From Faecalicatena faecalis (GTDB taxonomy: Bacteria > Bacillota > Clostridia > Lachnospirales > Lachnospiraceae): a stretch of DNA of 64,000 nt. The notes beneath the pieces were generated by a model. That model saw nothing but the letters and a program-made list of their open reading frames with translations. It was not told the DNA's origin and did not search any database. The stretch lies in the NCBI RefSeq assembly GCF_012524165.2, contig NZ_JABACJ020000002.1, positions 62,001 to 126,000 of the forward strand. The letters are read 5' to 3'. Made by a program: the position numbers and the translations under genes. This document shows, piece after piece, positions 23,596 to 33,302 of this stretch; position 1 is the first letter of the stretch, and each line of letters opens with the position of its first letter.

Positions 23596-24603
23596 TTATT
23601 TTTGTGCTTCTGCTAATACTTCATCCATAAAATCTTTGCCGATGACCGATTCGAATTTCTCGTAAGTACTTTGAGCCGCATCCTGAAATGCTTTTTTCTC
23701 TTCATCCGACAGTACATAAATCTCTGACTTTTCTGCGATTTCGTCAATGTACTCCTGTTCTTGAGAACGCCCTGCTTCTCTCTCATAAATGCGCAGATCA
23801 TATGCAGCATTCTTCACGATTTCCTGCAGGTCCTTAGGAAGATCTTCCAAAAGCGCCTTGCTGTAGAGGACCGGAACCGGGGAGTATACATGGTCTGAGA
23901 TGGTAGTATACGGCTGCACTTCATAGAACTTATTGGTCGCTATGATAGATAATGGGTTTTCCTGCCCGTCGATTACGTTAGACTGCAGGGAAGTATAAAT
24001 CTCACCAAAGCCCAGCGGTGTAGGCGCTGCGCCCATTTTCTGGAAGAAATCTATATGTACGTCATTCTGCATCGTCCTTAACTTGATTCCCTTTAAATCC
24101 TCCGGCTTCGTGATCGGCCTCTTATTATTCGTTAATTCGCGGAAGCCGTTCTCCCACCAGGCAAGCCCCACGATACCGATGTCCTCCATACTGGAGAGCA
24201 TTTTTGTTCCCACATCTCCATCCAGGACACGATCAGCCTGTTCTGAATTCAGGAACAGAAACGGCAGGTCAAAGGCCAGATAGGATGGTTCAAATAATCC
24301 CAAAGGGCCTGTAGTAGTCGGGCACATATCCAATGCTCCAATCTGCAGCAGCTCTATCATCTCTTTCTCAGAGCCGAGCTGTGAGGATGGGAATAACTGT
24401 ACATCCACATCATAGCCTAACTCTTTTGCTTCCTTCTCTACCTGCTTTTCAAATTCGTTTGATGCCAGGTCAATCGGATGTCCAGGATTGGTTCCATATC
24501 CGACTTTGATTGAATAAGACTTTGCCTTTTCTGACCCCTGGCATCCTGACAGCAGACCCACTGTAAGGGTCGCTGCCAGAGCACATGCAATCCATCTTTT
24601 CAT
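23596..24603 (-). CDS. TRAP transporter solute-binding lipoprotein (DctP)
   Basis: A 335-residue extracytoplasmic binding protein. Residues 1-21 are a lipoprotein signal ending in the lipobox LLSGC. The mature part has the TRAP motif GIKLRTMQNDVHIDFFQKMG and the conserved region LQSNVIDGQENPLS near residue 205, where Arg in the first binds the substrate carboxylate. The ATG at 24603, with GGGAG 8 bases before, is preferred over a start 15 bases upstream. Starts 2 bases after the lyase gene ends. Substrate inferred to be a sugar acid. Confidence 0.92.
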   Translation of the reverse strand: MKRWIACALAATLTVGLLSGCQGSEKAKSYSIKVGYGTNPGHPIDLASNEFEKQVEKEAKELGYDVDVQLFPSSQLGSEKEMIELLQIGALDMCPTTTGPLGLFEPSYLAFDLPFLFLNSEQADRVLDGDVGTKMLSSMEDIGIVGLAWWENGFRELTNNKRPITKPEDLKGIKLRTMQNDVHIDFFQKMGAAPTPLGFGEIYTSLQSNVIDGQENPLSIIATNKFYEVQPYTTISDHVYSPVPVLYSKALLEDLPKDLQEIVKNAAYDLRIYEREAGRSQEQEYIDEIAEKSEIYVLSDEEKKAFQDAAQSTYEKFESVIGKDFMDEVLAEAQK

Positions 24604-24605
24604 CC

Positions 24606-25520
24606 TTATTTCTCCCACTTTTTAATAAATTCTGCTGAACTATAAGCATTTTCGAACTTTTCTTTTTCTTTCTCTGTCAAGTCTCTGACCGGAAGACGGA
24701 AGCCGCCGAATTTCAATCCACGCTTTTCGATCGCATATTTATAAGCGGATGCATATGGTCCGATTTTGAAGATGCTCCTCATCTGATTGATATCTTTTTG
24801 AATCTCACATGCACGTTGTGTATCTCCTGCTTTATAAGCATCCCACAATGCAACAAAAATTTCTGGATGTGAATTCGCGATTGCCGTTACAATTCCATTT
24901 GCTCCTGCACATAAGGACAGGTAGAATAATCCGTCTGAACCACTGATTGCAATCGTATCCTTCGGCAGTTCATTTATGTAATCCTGGAACAGCACCATGT
25001 CTTTACTGCTGTCCTTTACTCCTACGATATTCTCACAGTCCTGTACCAATCTCTTGTATAACTTCACAGTCAACTTATTATTTGCCCTGTCTGGATTATT
25101 ATAAATGAAGATCGGCATATTCGGTACTGCATCTGCAATAGCAGTGAAATTCTGATACAGATTTTCTTCATCATAAGGGTAAAACCACGGTGTGATCAAT
25201 GCCATCGCATGTACACCTTTTTCATAACAGTACTTCGCAAACTCAATGCTCTCTGCTGCATTCACACAGGTTCCCTGCACAATGATATCCACACGGTCCT
25301 TCACCTGGTCCACCAAGACATCGATGATATGTTTCTTCTCATGCAGAGGAATATTGATTCCTTCTCCCATTGTTCCGATTGGGAAGAGTCCGTGGATGCC
25401 CCGCTCGATCATAAACTCAAGGTGTGCCCTGTAAGCATCCTCATCCAATCTCCCGTCCTCTGTAAATGGTGTTAAGTTTGCAACAATGATACCCTCAAAT
25501 TTTCTGTTTAGTGTAATCAT
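24606..25520 (-). CDS. DHDPS/NAL-family lyase
   Basis: A 304-residue class I lyase of the DapA/NanA/KDG-aldolase family. Visible: GTMGEG near 49 in place of the TTGE of true DapA, Tyr in FIYNNPDRAN (about 138) and the Schiff-base Lys in IVGVKDSSKDM (about 167). It is not the lysine-pathway enzyme, since a bona fide dapA is at 54643. Likely substrate is a 2-keto-3-deoxy sugar acid or sialic-acid-like compound. First gene of the operon. Confidence 0.87.
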   Translation of the reverse strand: MITLNRKFEGIIVANLTPFTEDGRLDEDAYRAHLEFMIERGIHGLFPIGTMGEGINIPLHEKKHIIDVLVDQVKDRVDIIVQGTCVNAAESIEFAKYCYEKGVHAMALITPWFYPYDEENLYQNFTAIADAVPNMPIFIYNNPDRANNKLTVKLYKRLVQDCENIVGVKDSSKDMVLFQDYINELPKDTIAISGSDGLFYLSLCAGANGIVTAIANSHPEIFVALWDAYKAGDTQRACEIQKDINQMRSIFKIGPYASAYKYAIEKRGLKFGGFRLPVRDLTEKEKEKFENAYSSAEFIKKWEK

Positions 25521-25544
25521 ATTTCTTTACCTCTCTTCTAAAAT

Positions 25545-25741
25545 TGTAATTTAACTACAATTGCATATTATCATTATAGTAGTAATTTTACAATATAATT
25601 TTTGATATTTTTTGTTGTTTTCCTACCTTTCAGCGTAACATACAATTTTGAGAGTTCAAATTTGTTAAATTTTATTATTGACAAATTGTGTTTTGTAATT
25701 TTACTACGTTTTTTGTGACAAAACTTTGCTTTCGATAATAT
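25545..25741. promoter_or_regulatory. Divergent promoters with three RpiR-type operators
   Basis: Minus strand: TTGTAA (25588-25593), 17 bases, TAATAT (25565-25570) drives the sugar-acid operon. Plus strand: TTGTGA (25713-25718), 17 bases, TAATAT (25736-25741) drives the 25771 gene. TGTAATTTnACTAC(A/G) occurs at 25545-25559, inverted with a mismatch at 25578-25592, and at 25694-25708. The sites overlap the first promoter's -35 and start region and lie just upstream of the second promoter. Confidence 0.65.
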
Positions 25742-25770
25742 AATAAAACAAAAAGAAAAGAGGGTCTATT

Positions 25771-26232
25771 ATGAGCTTTTGGTGTCCTAACCATCCGAAA
25801 CCGCCTTGCACTACGAATTCTGCCTGCAGATTTTTTGCCCAATTTACCGTTACGGCTAATGTAGCATCCGGCAGTGATCTTCCGATGAGTGTCCTTTTTC
25901 AGGAAGGGGACCAGATCCGTTTGAACAATACAGACCAGATACTGCTGGACCCAGGATATCTTTACCTTATCAACTACCTCTTCCTTGCCACCCCGGAACC
26001 GGACGGATTTTTTGAAATCATCCCCAGGATCAACGGATCACTGCGCCTTTACTATGCCTTCTTTGCACCAGCCGGCAGAGTAGAACGAAATGCCTCGGCT
26101 GCAGGAAGCTTTACTACAAATGAGGCCGCCACCCAGGAAGCCTCCCTCGCCTTTCATCTGACTTATCCGTCCACGGTCAACAATATAGATCTCACCGGTA
26201 CCATTTCAGTCACACCTCTGATACGGCTTTAA
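25771..26232 (+). CDS. C1q/BclA-like jelly-roll protein, possible spore-surface protein
   Basis: A 153-residue protein with a Cys/Pro-rich start (FWCPNHPKPPCTT) and a beta-rich remainder: FAQFTVTANVASG, VLFQEGDQIRLNNTDQILL, LYLINYLFLATPEP. It resembles the C-terminal TNF/C1q-like domain of exosporium collagen-like glycoproteins, without the collagen repeats. No signal peptide, as expected for a protein put on the spore from the mother cell. GAGGG before the ATG. It is transcribed away from the sugar-acid operon with an operator copy in between. Family call moderately sure; role inferred. Confidence 0.65.
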   Translation: MSFWCPNHPKPPCTTNSACRFFAQFTVTANVASGSDLPMSVLFQEGDQIRLNNTDQILLDPGYLYLINYLFLATPEPDGFFEIIPRINGSLRLYYAFFAPAGRVERNASAAGSFTTNEAATQEASLAFHLTYPSTVNNIDLTGTISVTPLIRL

Positions 26233-26280
26233 AAAAAGACGGAGCCCCCATTCGAAATTGGATGGCTCCGTCTTCTCTGT
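26231..26280. terminator. Terminator after the spore-surface-like gene
   Basis: AGACGGAGCC ... GGCTCCGTCT hairpin (26237-26246, 26264-26273) directly behind the stop codon, followed by TCTTCTCTGT on the plus strand and a run of T on the minus strand; probably bidirectional, also ending the alanine dehydrogenase transcript. Confidence 0.75.
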
Positions 26281-26328
26281 ATTATAAAAGACAAAGGGTC
26301 ATGCTCTATTCTCTTTTCCGATGTCTTT

Positions 26329-27444
26329 CTATCTCATCAATGCTTTTACATCCACATAATCCATTCCCAGGCTGAGTGCTACATTTTGATAGGTCACCAT
26401 TCCGGCATAAGTATTCACAGCAGAATACAAGACTTCTGTCTTTTTACAGGCCTCTTCCAGTCCGTCTGATGCAATCTTAAGCCCATATCCCAATGTTGCA
26501 TTCGTCAAGGCAATCGTTGAGGTCCTCGGCACAGCTCCCGGCATATTTCCAACACAATAGTGTACGATATCGTCTACTTTAAAGACAGGATCATCATGAT
26601 AAGTCACTCGGGTCGTCTCGCAGCAGCCGCCCTGATCCACTGCAACATCCACGATCACGGCTCCCGGTTTCATTTTCTTGAGATATCGCCTTAAAATGAC
26701 CTTCGGAGCCTTTTTCCCAGGAATCAGGACACACCCGACAACCAGGTCCGCGTCCTTTAACGCATGCTCTATATTGACATCTGTAGACATTAAAGTCTGT
26801 ATCCTAGCACCAAATATATCATCCAGGTAGGCAAGCCTCTGAACGTTCACATCCATGATCGTCACATTGGCTCCCATGCCGACCGCGATTTTACAGGCAT
26901 TGGTTCCCACAGAGCCGCCCCCGATTATCACGACATTGGCCTTGGGTGTTCCCGGCACACCGCTAAGAAGCACCCCCTCTCCTCCGTACATTTTCTCAAG
27001 ATACTTCGCGCCTTCCTGAATACTCAACCGTCCAGCGATCTGGCTCATCGGAGCCAGGAGGGGCAGGCTGTTATTTTTCTCCATGAGGGTCTCATAAGCG
27101 ATTCCCTTCACCTGTGACTTAAGCAGAGCCTCTGTCAAGGGTCTGTCTGCCGCAAGGTGAAGATAGGTATAAAGAATCAGTCCTTCGTGAAACAGCGGAT
27201 ATTCCTCTGGCAGAGGTTCTTTTACCTTTACCAGCATCTCCGAATGATCCCATACCGCTCTTGCCGTCTCTAACAGTCTGGCTCCAGCCCTTTCGTACTC
27301 CTCATCCGTAAATCCAGAGCCAAGCCCCAGTCCTGCTTCCACATACACATCATGTCCTGCTTCTACATAACTTCTGGCATTGTCCGGGGTCATCCCGACA
27401 CGGTACTCTTGTTTCTTGATTTCTTTCACGCATCCGATTCTCAT
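26329..27444 (-). CDS. ald: Alanine dehydrogenase
   Basis: A 371-residue enzyme that interconverts L-alanine and pyruvate plus ammonia with NAD. MRIGCVKEIKKQEYRVGMTP is a classic start. The catalytic Lys is in MLVKVKEPLPEE, the catalytic His in YTYLHLAAD, and the NAD site is VIIGGGSVGTNA (about 172). The ATG at 27444 with GGAGG 8 bases upstream gives the standard length. Own promoter with TATAAT at 27607-27612 and a 5' leader of about 155 bases in which no riboswitch was recognised. Confidence 0.95.
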   Translation of the reverse strand: MRIGCVKEIKKQEYRVGMTPDNARSYVEAGHDVYVEAGLGLGSGFTDEEYERAGARLLETARAVWDHSEMLVKVKEPLPEEYPLFHEGLILYTYLHLAADRPLTEALLKSQVKGIAYETLMEKNNSLPLLAPMSQIAGRLSIQEGAKYLEKMYGGEGVLLSGVPGTPKANVVIIGGGSVGTNACKIAVGMGANVTIMDVNVQRLAYLDDIFGARIQTLMSTDVNIEHALKDADLVVGCVLIPGKKAPKVILRRYLKKMKPGAVIVDVAVDQGGCCETTRVTYHDDPVFKVDDIVHYCVGNMPGAVPRTSTIALTNATLGYGLKIASDGLEEACKKTEVLYSAVNTYAGMVTYQNVALSLGMDYVDVKALMR

Positions 27445-27606
27445 TACATTTTCCTCCAATCTGATTACCTGGCAAAAAGCGTCAGCTAACAATTACACCT
27501 ACATTGTTACATCACTTTTGTTTTCAGGACAGTCGAAACCTCCTCCTTTCTAAGATCTCTGTTCTGAATTTCTTTTCCAATTTAAAACACACTCTATTTC
27601 GACTTC

Positions 27607-27612
27607 ATTATA
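27607..27612 (-). promoter_or_regulatory. -10 element upstream of ald
   Basis: TATAAT on the minus strand, the best -10 in the 27445-27690 spacer. The -35 is weak, so an activator may be needed. The spacer holds no gene. Confidence 0.45.
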
Positions 27613-27693
27613 CAAAATCTGGACGAAGAAAGATATGAAAAACTGAAAAATATTCGAATCTGACGGTAATCATTTAGCACCATCCAATAAAAA

Positions 27694-27765
27694 TTTAAGC
27701 CGTCAGCATTCCTGTTAGCCAGGCCATAAAAATGCTCTGAAAAACAAGATTGCTGACGGCTTAAA
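27694..27765 (-). terminator. Terminator after the AI-2E-family permease gene
   Basis: Perfect 15-base arms TTTAAGCCGTCAGCA / TGCTGACGGCTTAAA separated by 42 bases, followed on the minus strand by TTTTTATT. The loop is unusually long for a terminator and could hold extra structure. Confidence 0.7.
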
Positions 27766-27785
27766 ATTCTAGCAGCGTCGCTTAC

Positions 27786-28910
27786 TTAATTTTCTTCTCT
27801 AAGTCCAAGTATCCCTTCTACCAATATCCGCACATCATCCAAAATATAATCGAAGGCTCCCGCCTGACACATATTAATGAGCACCATTCCGATTGGAACC
27901 GCCAAGATCATGCCCAGAACACTGCTCACTTTATACCCGATATAAAGCAGCAGTAAAGTGACCAGTGGATTCAATCCCATGCTGTCTCCCACCAGTTTTG
28001 GCTGTAGAAGCTGACGGACTAACTGGGTCACCGCATAAATAATCAATAGCAGGAGGGCAACCTTATAGTTGCCCATCAGAAATTTATACACGGCCCAGGG
28101 AATCATCGCTGTCCCAGTTCCAAAAAAAGGCAGAAAATCCAAAAAGGCAATCAGAAAGGCTACCAGCACTGAATAATGCACGTTCAACACAGCAAAACCA
28201 ATGAACAAGATCAAAAAGACGACCCCCATTATCTTGAACTGTGCCTTGAAATAGCCGCCTACTGCATATTTTAAGTTGTCCATGACAAGGCTCATCCGCT
28301 TTTCTACGGATGGAGGGGCCACTCTTTTGAGCCATTGGATCACTTCTTCCCTTTGAACCGTGAAGAAATATGCTGACATAATGACTACAATAAAAGAAAT
28401 CAGATAGGACGGCAGACTCTTTGCAAAGTTTCCTGCGGCTGTCACTGTCGGCTGACTGATTTTAGAAACCAGCTCACCCATATATTGATCCAGGTTCAGC
28501 ACGACGGTATTCCATCCATTCTGGATTCCTTCAGGCAGTTTGGAAAATGTACCCGAAAGTGTACTTCCGATCTGCCTGAGCCCTTGCTCCAACTGTGCAT
28601 ACATATCCGGGAAGTTCTTGACCAGGTCACCGATTTCCGTACTGATCCGGCTGATAGCAAAATAAAGCACCAGAATGATCAGGGCCAGAACAACGATAAC
28701 AATCAATGCTGAACCCAGCTTCTTCACGATCTTCAATCGTTTCTCCAGCCAGTTTACCAGCGGCGTTGCAATGGCCGATATGATCCAGCCGATCACGAAC
28801 GGCATCAGAAACCCAATTGCCTTGAGTCCGACGATCACAAATGCTGCTGTTGCAAGCAGACTGAAAATAAGGCTTACAGCAACCTGCCAGTAAGGCCTCT
28901 TTTTCTCCAT
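27786..28910 (-). CDS. AI-2E-family transporter (PerM/YdiK-like)
   Basis: A 374-residue membrane protein with about eight hydrophobic segments and an outside loop at about 75-150. GFLMPFVIGWIISAIATPLVNWLEKRL, AFLIAFLDFLPFFGTGTAMIPWA and the C-terminal GMILAVPIGMV match the family. Members export small molecules or ions; the substrate is not known here. The gene follows engB by 2 bases and is likely cotranscribed. Confidence 0.88.
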   Translation of the reverse strand: MEKKRPYWQVAVSLIFSLLATAAFVIVGLKAIGFLMPFVIGWIISAIATPLVNWLEKRLKIVKKLGSALIVIVVLALIILVLYFAISRISTEIGDLVKNFPDMYAQLEQGLRQIGSTLSGTFSKLPEGIQNGWNTVVLNLDQYMGELVSKISQPTVTAAGNFAKSLPSYLISFIVVIMSAYFFTVQREEVIQWLKRVAPPSVEKRMSLVMDNLKYAVGGYFKAQFKIMGVVFLILFIGFAVLNVHYSVLVAFLIAFLDFLPFFGTGTAMIPWAVYKFLMGNYKVALLLLIIYAVTQLVRQLLQPKLVGDSMGLNPLVTLLLLYIGYKVSSVLGMILAVPIGMVLINMCQAGAFDYILDDVRILVEGILGLREEN

Positions 28911-28912
28911 AA

Positions 28913-29515
28913 TTATTCCACCTCTTGTCTGTCCAAATACTCCGTTTCAACCAGCTCCCAGATTTCTTCTCTCCCCTGCTTTGTGACAGAAGAGAAAGGG
29001 ATGATCTTTGTGCCAGGTACAAGGTCCAGCCCTTCTCTGACCATTTTCACATGCTTCTGAATCTGGCTTCTCTTTAGTTTGTCCAGCTTTGTGGCGATTA
29101 TGATTGGGGGAAATCCCTGATCCACGATCCAGCGGTACATCATCCTGTCATTCGCAGATGGCTCATGCCGGATATCAATCAAAAGGAAGACCGCACGAAG
29201 CTGACTGGAACCATGGAGGTATCTCTCTATCAGCTTTCCCCACTGTGCCTTCTCCTTCTCAGAGACCTTTGCATATCCGTACCCTGGAAGGTCCACGAGA
29301 TATAGCTCTTCGTTGATATTATAAAAGTTGATTGTCTGAGTCTTCCCGGGAGTCGCGGAAATCCTGGCATAGGATTTCCGATTCATCAGAGCATTGATCA
29401 GGGAAGATTTTCCTACATTGGATTTCCCCGCAAATGCGATCTCCGGTTTATCATTCTCCGGCAGCACACTTGTAATTCCACAGACCGTCTCTAAGTTTAT
29501 ATTCTTAATTACCAT
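28913..29515 (-). CDS. engB: Ribosome biogenesis GTPase EngB (YihA/YsxC)
   Basis: A 200-residue GTPase required for 50S subunit assembly. G1 AGKSNVGKSS (about 30), G2 region SATPGKTQ, G3 DLPGYGYA, G4 ATKLDK and G5 SSV are all present. The start at 29515 with AGGAG upstream is preferred over one 33 bases earlier. The position next to lon, clpX and tig is a conserved Firmicutes arrangement. Confidence 0.95.
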   Translation of the reverse strand: MVIKNINLETVCGITSVLPENDKPEIAFAGKSNVGKSSLINALMNRKSYARISATPGKTQTINFYNINEELYLVDLPGYGYAKVSEKEKAQWGKLIERYLHGSSQLRAVFLLIDIRHEPSANDRMMYRWIVDQGFPPIIIATKLDKLKRSQIQKHVKMVREGLDLVPGTKIIPFSSVTKQGREEIWELVETEYLDRQEVE

Positions 29516-29581
29516 AAAATTCTCCTGTCTTTTCACACAATACAGCACCCTGAAAAACCACGTTTCCTCTTGTGCCTTTTT

Positions 29582-31915
29582 CTACTTCTCTGATTCTCCT
29601 GCCGCCAGTGCTGCCTTTAGTACTTCATTCATGTGTTCTACCGGCAGGATTTCCAGGCCTTTCGTGATTTCTGTGGAAAGCTCCTCCACATCTGCCATAT
29701 TTTCCTTCGGCACGAGTACCGTCTTAATCCCTGCATTCTTTGCTGCAAGTAGCTTTTCCTTGAGCCCTCCGATCGGCAGAACCCTTCCGCGCAGTGTGAC
29801 CTCTCCGGTCATCGCCAGATCCGCCCGGACCTTTCGTCCAGTGATAGCAGAAATCATAGCCGTCGCCATGGTAATTCCTGCGGACGGTCCATCTTTCGGA
29901 ACTGCCCCTTCCGGGATGTGCACATGGATATCATGTTTCTCAAAGAAATCCTCTGCAATTTTATACTGGCTGCTCACAGAACGGATATAACTGATTCCGG
30001 TCTGTGCGGACTCCTTCATCACATCTCCCAACTGCCCGGTCAGCATGATATCTCCGCTTCCAGGCATCACGTTGACTTCGATCTGCAAGGTATCACCACC
30101 CACACTGGTCCATGCGAGTCCGCGCACAATTCCTACCTCATCTGCCGCATTTACCATCTGGTAGGTATATTTTTCTTTCCCCAGATACTTGTGTATATTC
30201 TTCTCGGTAATGGAAATAGATTTTTTCTGAGTCGTCAATATTTCCTTTGCCGCTTTTCTGCAGATATTGCCGATCTCACGCTCTAACTGTCTGACTCCGG
30301 CTTCCTTCGTATAGTTCCGTGCCATTTTCCAGATGGCATGCTTGCTAAATGAAATCTGCTCCGGCTTAAGCCCATGCTTCTCAAGCTGCTTCGGAATGAG
30401 ATGCTCCATCGCAATATGCAGTTTTTCATTCTCCGTATAGCTGCTGACCTCGATTACCTCCATACGATCGAGCAGAGGTCTTGGAATCGTCTGAAGAGTA
30501 TTGGCAGTCGTGATGAACAATACCTCTGACAGATCCAGCGGAACTTCCAGGTAGTGATCACGGAACTTGCTGTTCTGTTCGCTGTCCAATACCTCAAGCA
30601 GCGCAGAAAATGTATCCCCCTTATAATCTGTACTCACTTTATCAATTTCATCCAAAAGCATGACCGGATTCTTAGCGCCCGCGGTCTTGATCGCATTGGC
30701 GATTCTTCCAGGCATCGCTCCCACATAGGTCTTTCTATGTCCACGTATCTCCGCCTCGTCGCGCACACCTCCGAGTGAGATCCTCACATATGGCTTTTTC
30801 AATGCCTTTGCCAGTGACTTCGCGATGGAAGTCTTACCGGTTCCGGGCGGTCCTACCAGGCAGAGGATGGGACTTTCACCCTTCTTAGTCAAGGAACGTA
30901 CTGCCAAAAATTCCAACACTCTCTCCTTCACCTGTTCCAACCCGTAGTGATCCTCATCCAGAACCTTCTGTGCAAACTCCAGGTTATTACTATCTTTTAC
31001 CCCTTTATTCCACGGCATCTCCAGAAGCGTCTCAATATAGGTCCTGATGACTCCGCTTTCCGCCGGGCTGTTCAAGGAGCTCTTAAAACGATTGATTTCT
31101 TTCTCCAGCTTCTCCTTGACTTCCTTCGGCGCCTTTAATGCCTTTGCCGCCTTTGCGAACTCCTCAGCATCGGAAATGGTCGTATCCTCCCCCAGCTCTT
31201 CACGAATTAGTTTTAACTGTTCCCGGAGAATGTATTCCCTCTGATGCTTGTCAACTCGTTCTTTCACCTTTAACTGGATTTCTTCCTTGATGTCCATGAT
31301 CTGCACTTCATTGACCAGCTTGAATGCCAGTGCTTCATATCGTTTCCAGAAATCTGTCTCATTTAAGATTTCCTGCAGATCCGTATAATAGAGCGGCGTA
31401 TTGGCCGCAATCTCGTCCACCAGCTTCTTTAAGCCCTGAATCTCCAATACCTGGGCGACTGCTTCTTTGGACATCTTCCCATTTTTAGCAGCAAAGTCAA
31501 CAAACATATCTTTGAGTCCGCGCTCCATTGCCTGCCCGTTCAGATCTTCTGGAATTGTAATATCAGAATCATCGATGACCTCGACTTCGGCACGCAGATA
31601 AGGGTCCTCATATTCAATCTTTGAGAGCACTCCTCTTGTCTCACCCGCCACAAGCACACGCACGATGTGCTTCGGCAGCTTAATGATCTGTTTGATCGTC
31701 CCGACAGTACCCACTTCAAATAAATCTTCCTGTTTTGGGTTCTCTGTCTCGATCTCCTTTTGTGTTACCATAAATATCTTCTGGTCTTCCACCATAGCCT
31801 CCTGGATGGCTGCTATGGAACGCAGACGGCTCACGTCAAAATGTACCACCATCTCCGGCATGATCGTCATGCCCCGCAGCGCGACCATCGGAAGGCTTCT
31901 CTTTTCACTCTTCAT
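29582..31915 (-). CDS. lon: ATP-dependent protease La (LonA)
   Basis: A 777-residue cytosolic protease. N-terminal substrate domain (1 to about 300), AAA+ module with Walker A GPPGTGKTS (about 350) and Walker B PVMLLDEIDK, and C-terminal protease domain with catalytic Ser in PKDGPSAGI (about 673) and Lys in GGLKEKLLAAKNAG. The ATG at 31915 has GGAGG 7 bases before; a longer frame adds 14 residues without support. Degrades misfolded and regulatory proteins. Confidence 0.96.
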   Translation of the reverse strand: MKSEKRSLPMVALRGMTIMPEMVVHFDVSRLRSIAAIQEAMVEDQKIFMVTQKEIETENPKQEDLFEVGTVGTIKQIIKLPKHIVRVLVAGETRGVLSKIEYEDPYLRAEVEVIDDSDITIPEDLNGQAMERGLKDMFVDFAAKNGKMSKEAVAQVLEIQGLKKLVDEIAANTPLYYTDLQEILNETDFWKRYEALAFKLVNEVQIMDIKEEIQLKVKERVDKHQREYILREQLKLIREELGEDTTISDAEEFAKAAKALKAPKEVKEKLEKEINRFKSSLNSPAESGVIRTYIETLLEMPWNKGVKDSNNLEFAQKVLDEDHYGLEQVKERVLEFLAVRSLTKKGESPILCLVGPPGTGKTSIAKSLAKALKKPYVRISLGGVRDEAEIRGHRKTYVGAMPGRIANAIKTAGAKNPVMLLDEIDKVSTDYKGDTFSALLEVLDSEQNSKFRDHYLEVPLDLSEVLFITTANTLQTIPRPLLDRMEVIEVSSYTENEKLHIAMEHLIPKQLEKHGLKPEQISFSKHAIWKMARNYTKEAGVRQLEREIGNICRKAAKEILTTQKKSISITEKNIHKYLGKEKYTYQMVNAADEVGIVRGLAWTSVGGDTLQIEVNVMPGSGDIMLTGQLGDVMKESAQTGISYIRSVSSQYKIAEDFFEKHDIHVHIPEGAVPKDGPSAGITMATAMISAITGRKVRADLAMTGEVTLRGRVLPIGGLKEKLLAAKNAGIKTVLVPKENMADVEELSTEITKGLEILPVEHMNEVLKAALAAGESEK

Positions 31916-32006
31916 CTCGTCTCCTCCTGGTTCTCTGTCTATTTCAGGAAACCACATATGCTAAAAGGGCGGATACATGGTTATTCCATTGCACCCGCCC
32001 GAATCT

Positions 32007-33278
32007 TTACGCGCTTTCTGAGTTCAGGAACGATCTGCGTTCTTCTCCATCGCATTCATACAATGGCCTTCCCGTTCCCTTTACCACTTCTTTTGTTATC
32101 CGGCATCCTTTGATTGTATCATCTGACGGCACCTTGAACATTGTATCCATCATGATATTCTCCATGATTGCCCGAAGTCCTCTGGCTCCTGTCTTTCTTG
32201 CTAGGGATGTCTCTGCAATCGCATACAGGGCATCCTTATCAAATTCCAGTCTTACCCCGTCTAATTCCAACAGCTTCTGATACTGCTTTACGATTGCACT
32301 CTTCGGCTCCGTCAGAATCCTGATCAGAGCTTCCTCATCCAGCATATCCAGTGAAACTGTCACCGGCAGACGCCCAACAAGCTCTGGAATCAATCCGAAC
32401 TTGACCAGATCCTGAGGCAGCACCTGATGGAGCAGTACGTCCACATCATATTCATGCTTCGAAGCAATCTCCGCATTAAATCCGATGGACTTCTTATCAA
32501 GACGGGTCTCGATCAGCTTCTCGATTCCTTCAAAAGCTCCGCCGCAGATAAACAGGATATTCGTCGTGTCTATCTGAATCAATTCCTGATGAGGATGCTT
32601 CCTGCCGCCCTGAGGCGGAACAGAAGCCACGGTTCCCTCGATGATCTTCAAAAGAGCCTGCTGCACACCTTCCCCGGATACGTCACGGGTGATGGATGGG
32701 TTCTCTGATTTTCTTGTGATCTTATCAATCTCGTCTATATAAATGATTCCATGCTCCGCACGTTCAATATCCCCGTCCGCAGCTTGAATCACCTTCAACA
32801 GGATGTTCTCAACATCTTCACCTACATAACCTGCCTCTGTCAGGGCTGTTGCATCAGCGATGGCAAACGGCACGTTGAGGATCTTGGCCAATGTCTGGGC
32901 AAGCAGCGTCTTACCACAGCCGGTCGGTCCTAACATCAATATATTGCTCTTCTGCAGTTCGACCCCTAAGTCCTGTTCTGCCATAATCCGCTTGTAATGA
33001 TTATATACAGCAACGGAAAGCACCTTCTTGGCTTCATCCTGTCCGATGACATATTCATCAAGGAACGCCTTCAACTCTTCCGGTGTCAGAAGATTGATGT
33101 CATCAAATGCTCTTCTTTCGTCATATTCAAATTCTTCCTCAATAATCTCAGCACACACATCAATGCACTCATCACAAATATAAGCACCATTCGGTCCTGC
33201 AATCAGCTTGCGCACCTGTGCCTGGGTCTTATTACAGAAAGAACACCTTACTGTATCATCACTTACTTTTCCTGCCAT
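32007..33278 (-). CDS. clpX: ClpX, ATPase subunit of Clp protease
   Basis: A 423-residue unfoldase. Zinc-binding domain CSFCNKTQ...CDECIDVC at residues 12-40, Walker A GPTGCGKT (about 117), Walker [10 protein letters not shown], and the pore loop GYVGED. The ATG at 33278 is preferred; a GTG 12 bases upstream lies inside the GAGGTG ribosome site. Works with ClpP, whose gene lies just upstream. Confidence 0.96.
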   Translation of the reverse strand: MAGKVSDDTVRCSFCNKTQAQVRKLIAGPNGAYICDECIDVCAEIIEEEFEYDERRAFDDINLLTPEELKAFLDEYVIGQDEAKKVLSVAVYNHYKRIMAEQDLGVELQKSNILMLGPTGCGKTLLAQTLAKILNVPFAIADATALTEAGYVGEDVENILLKVIQAADGDIERAEHGIIYIDEIDKITRKSENPSITRDVSGEGVQQALLKIIEGTVASVPPQGGRKHPHQELIQIDTTNILFICGGAFEGIEKLIETRLDKKSIGFNAEIASKHEYDVDVLLHQVLPQDLVKFGLIPELVGRLPVTVSLDMLDEEALIRILTEPKSAIVKQYQKLLELDGVRLEFDKDALYAIAETSLARKTGARGLRAIMENIMMDTMFKVPSDDTIKGCRITKEVVKGTGRPLYECDGEERRSFLNSESA

Positions 33279-33302
33279 ATTACTTTTCACCTCATATTGC
33301 CA

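Noticed and set aside
24606..25520. Second dapA
   Set aside because: The TTGES motif is replaced by GTMGEG and the context is sugar-acid catabolism, so it is a different lyase of the family.
27445..27690. Riboswitch or leader peptide in the ald 5' region
   Set aside because: No known aptamer pattern or well-placed short ORF could be recognised.
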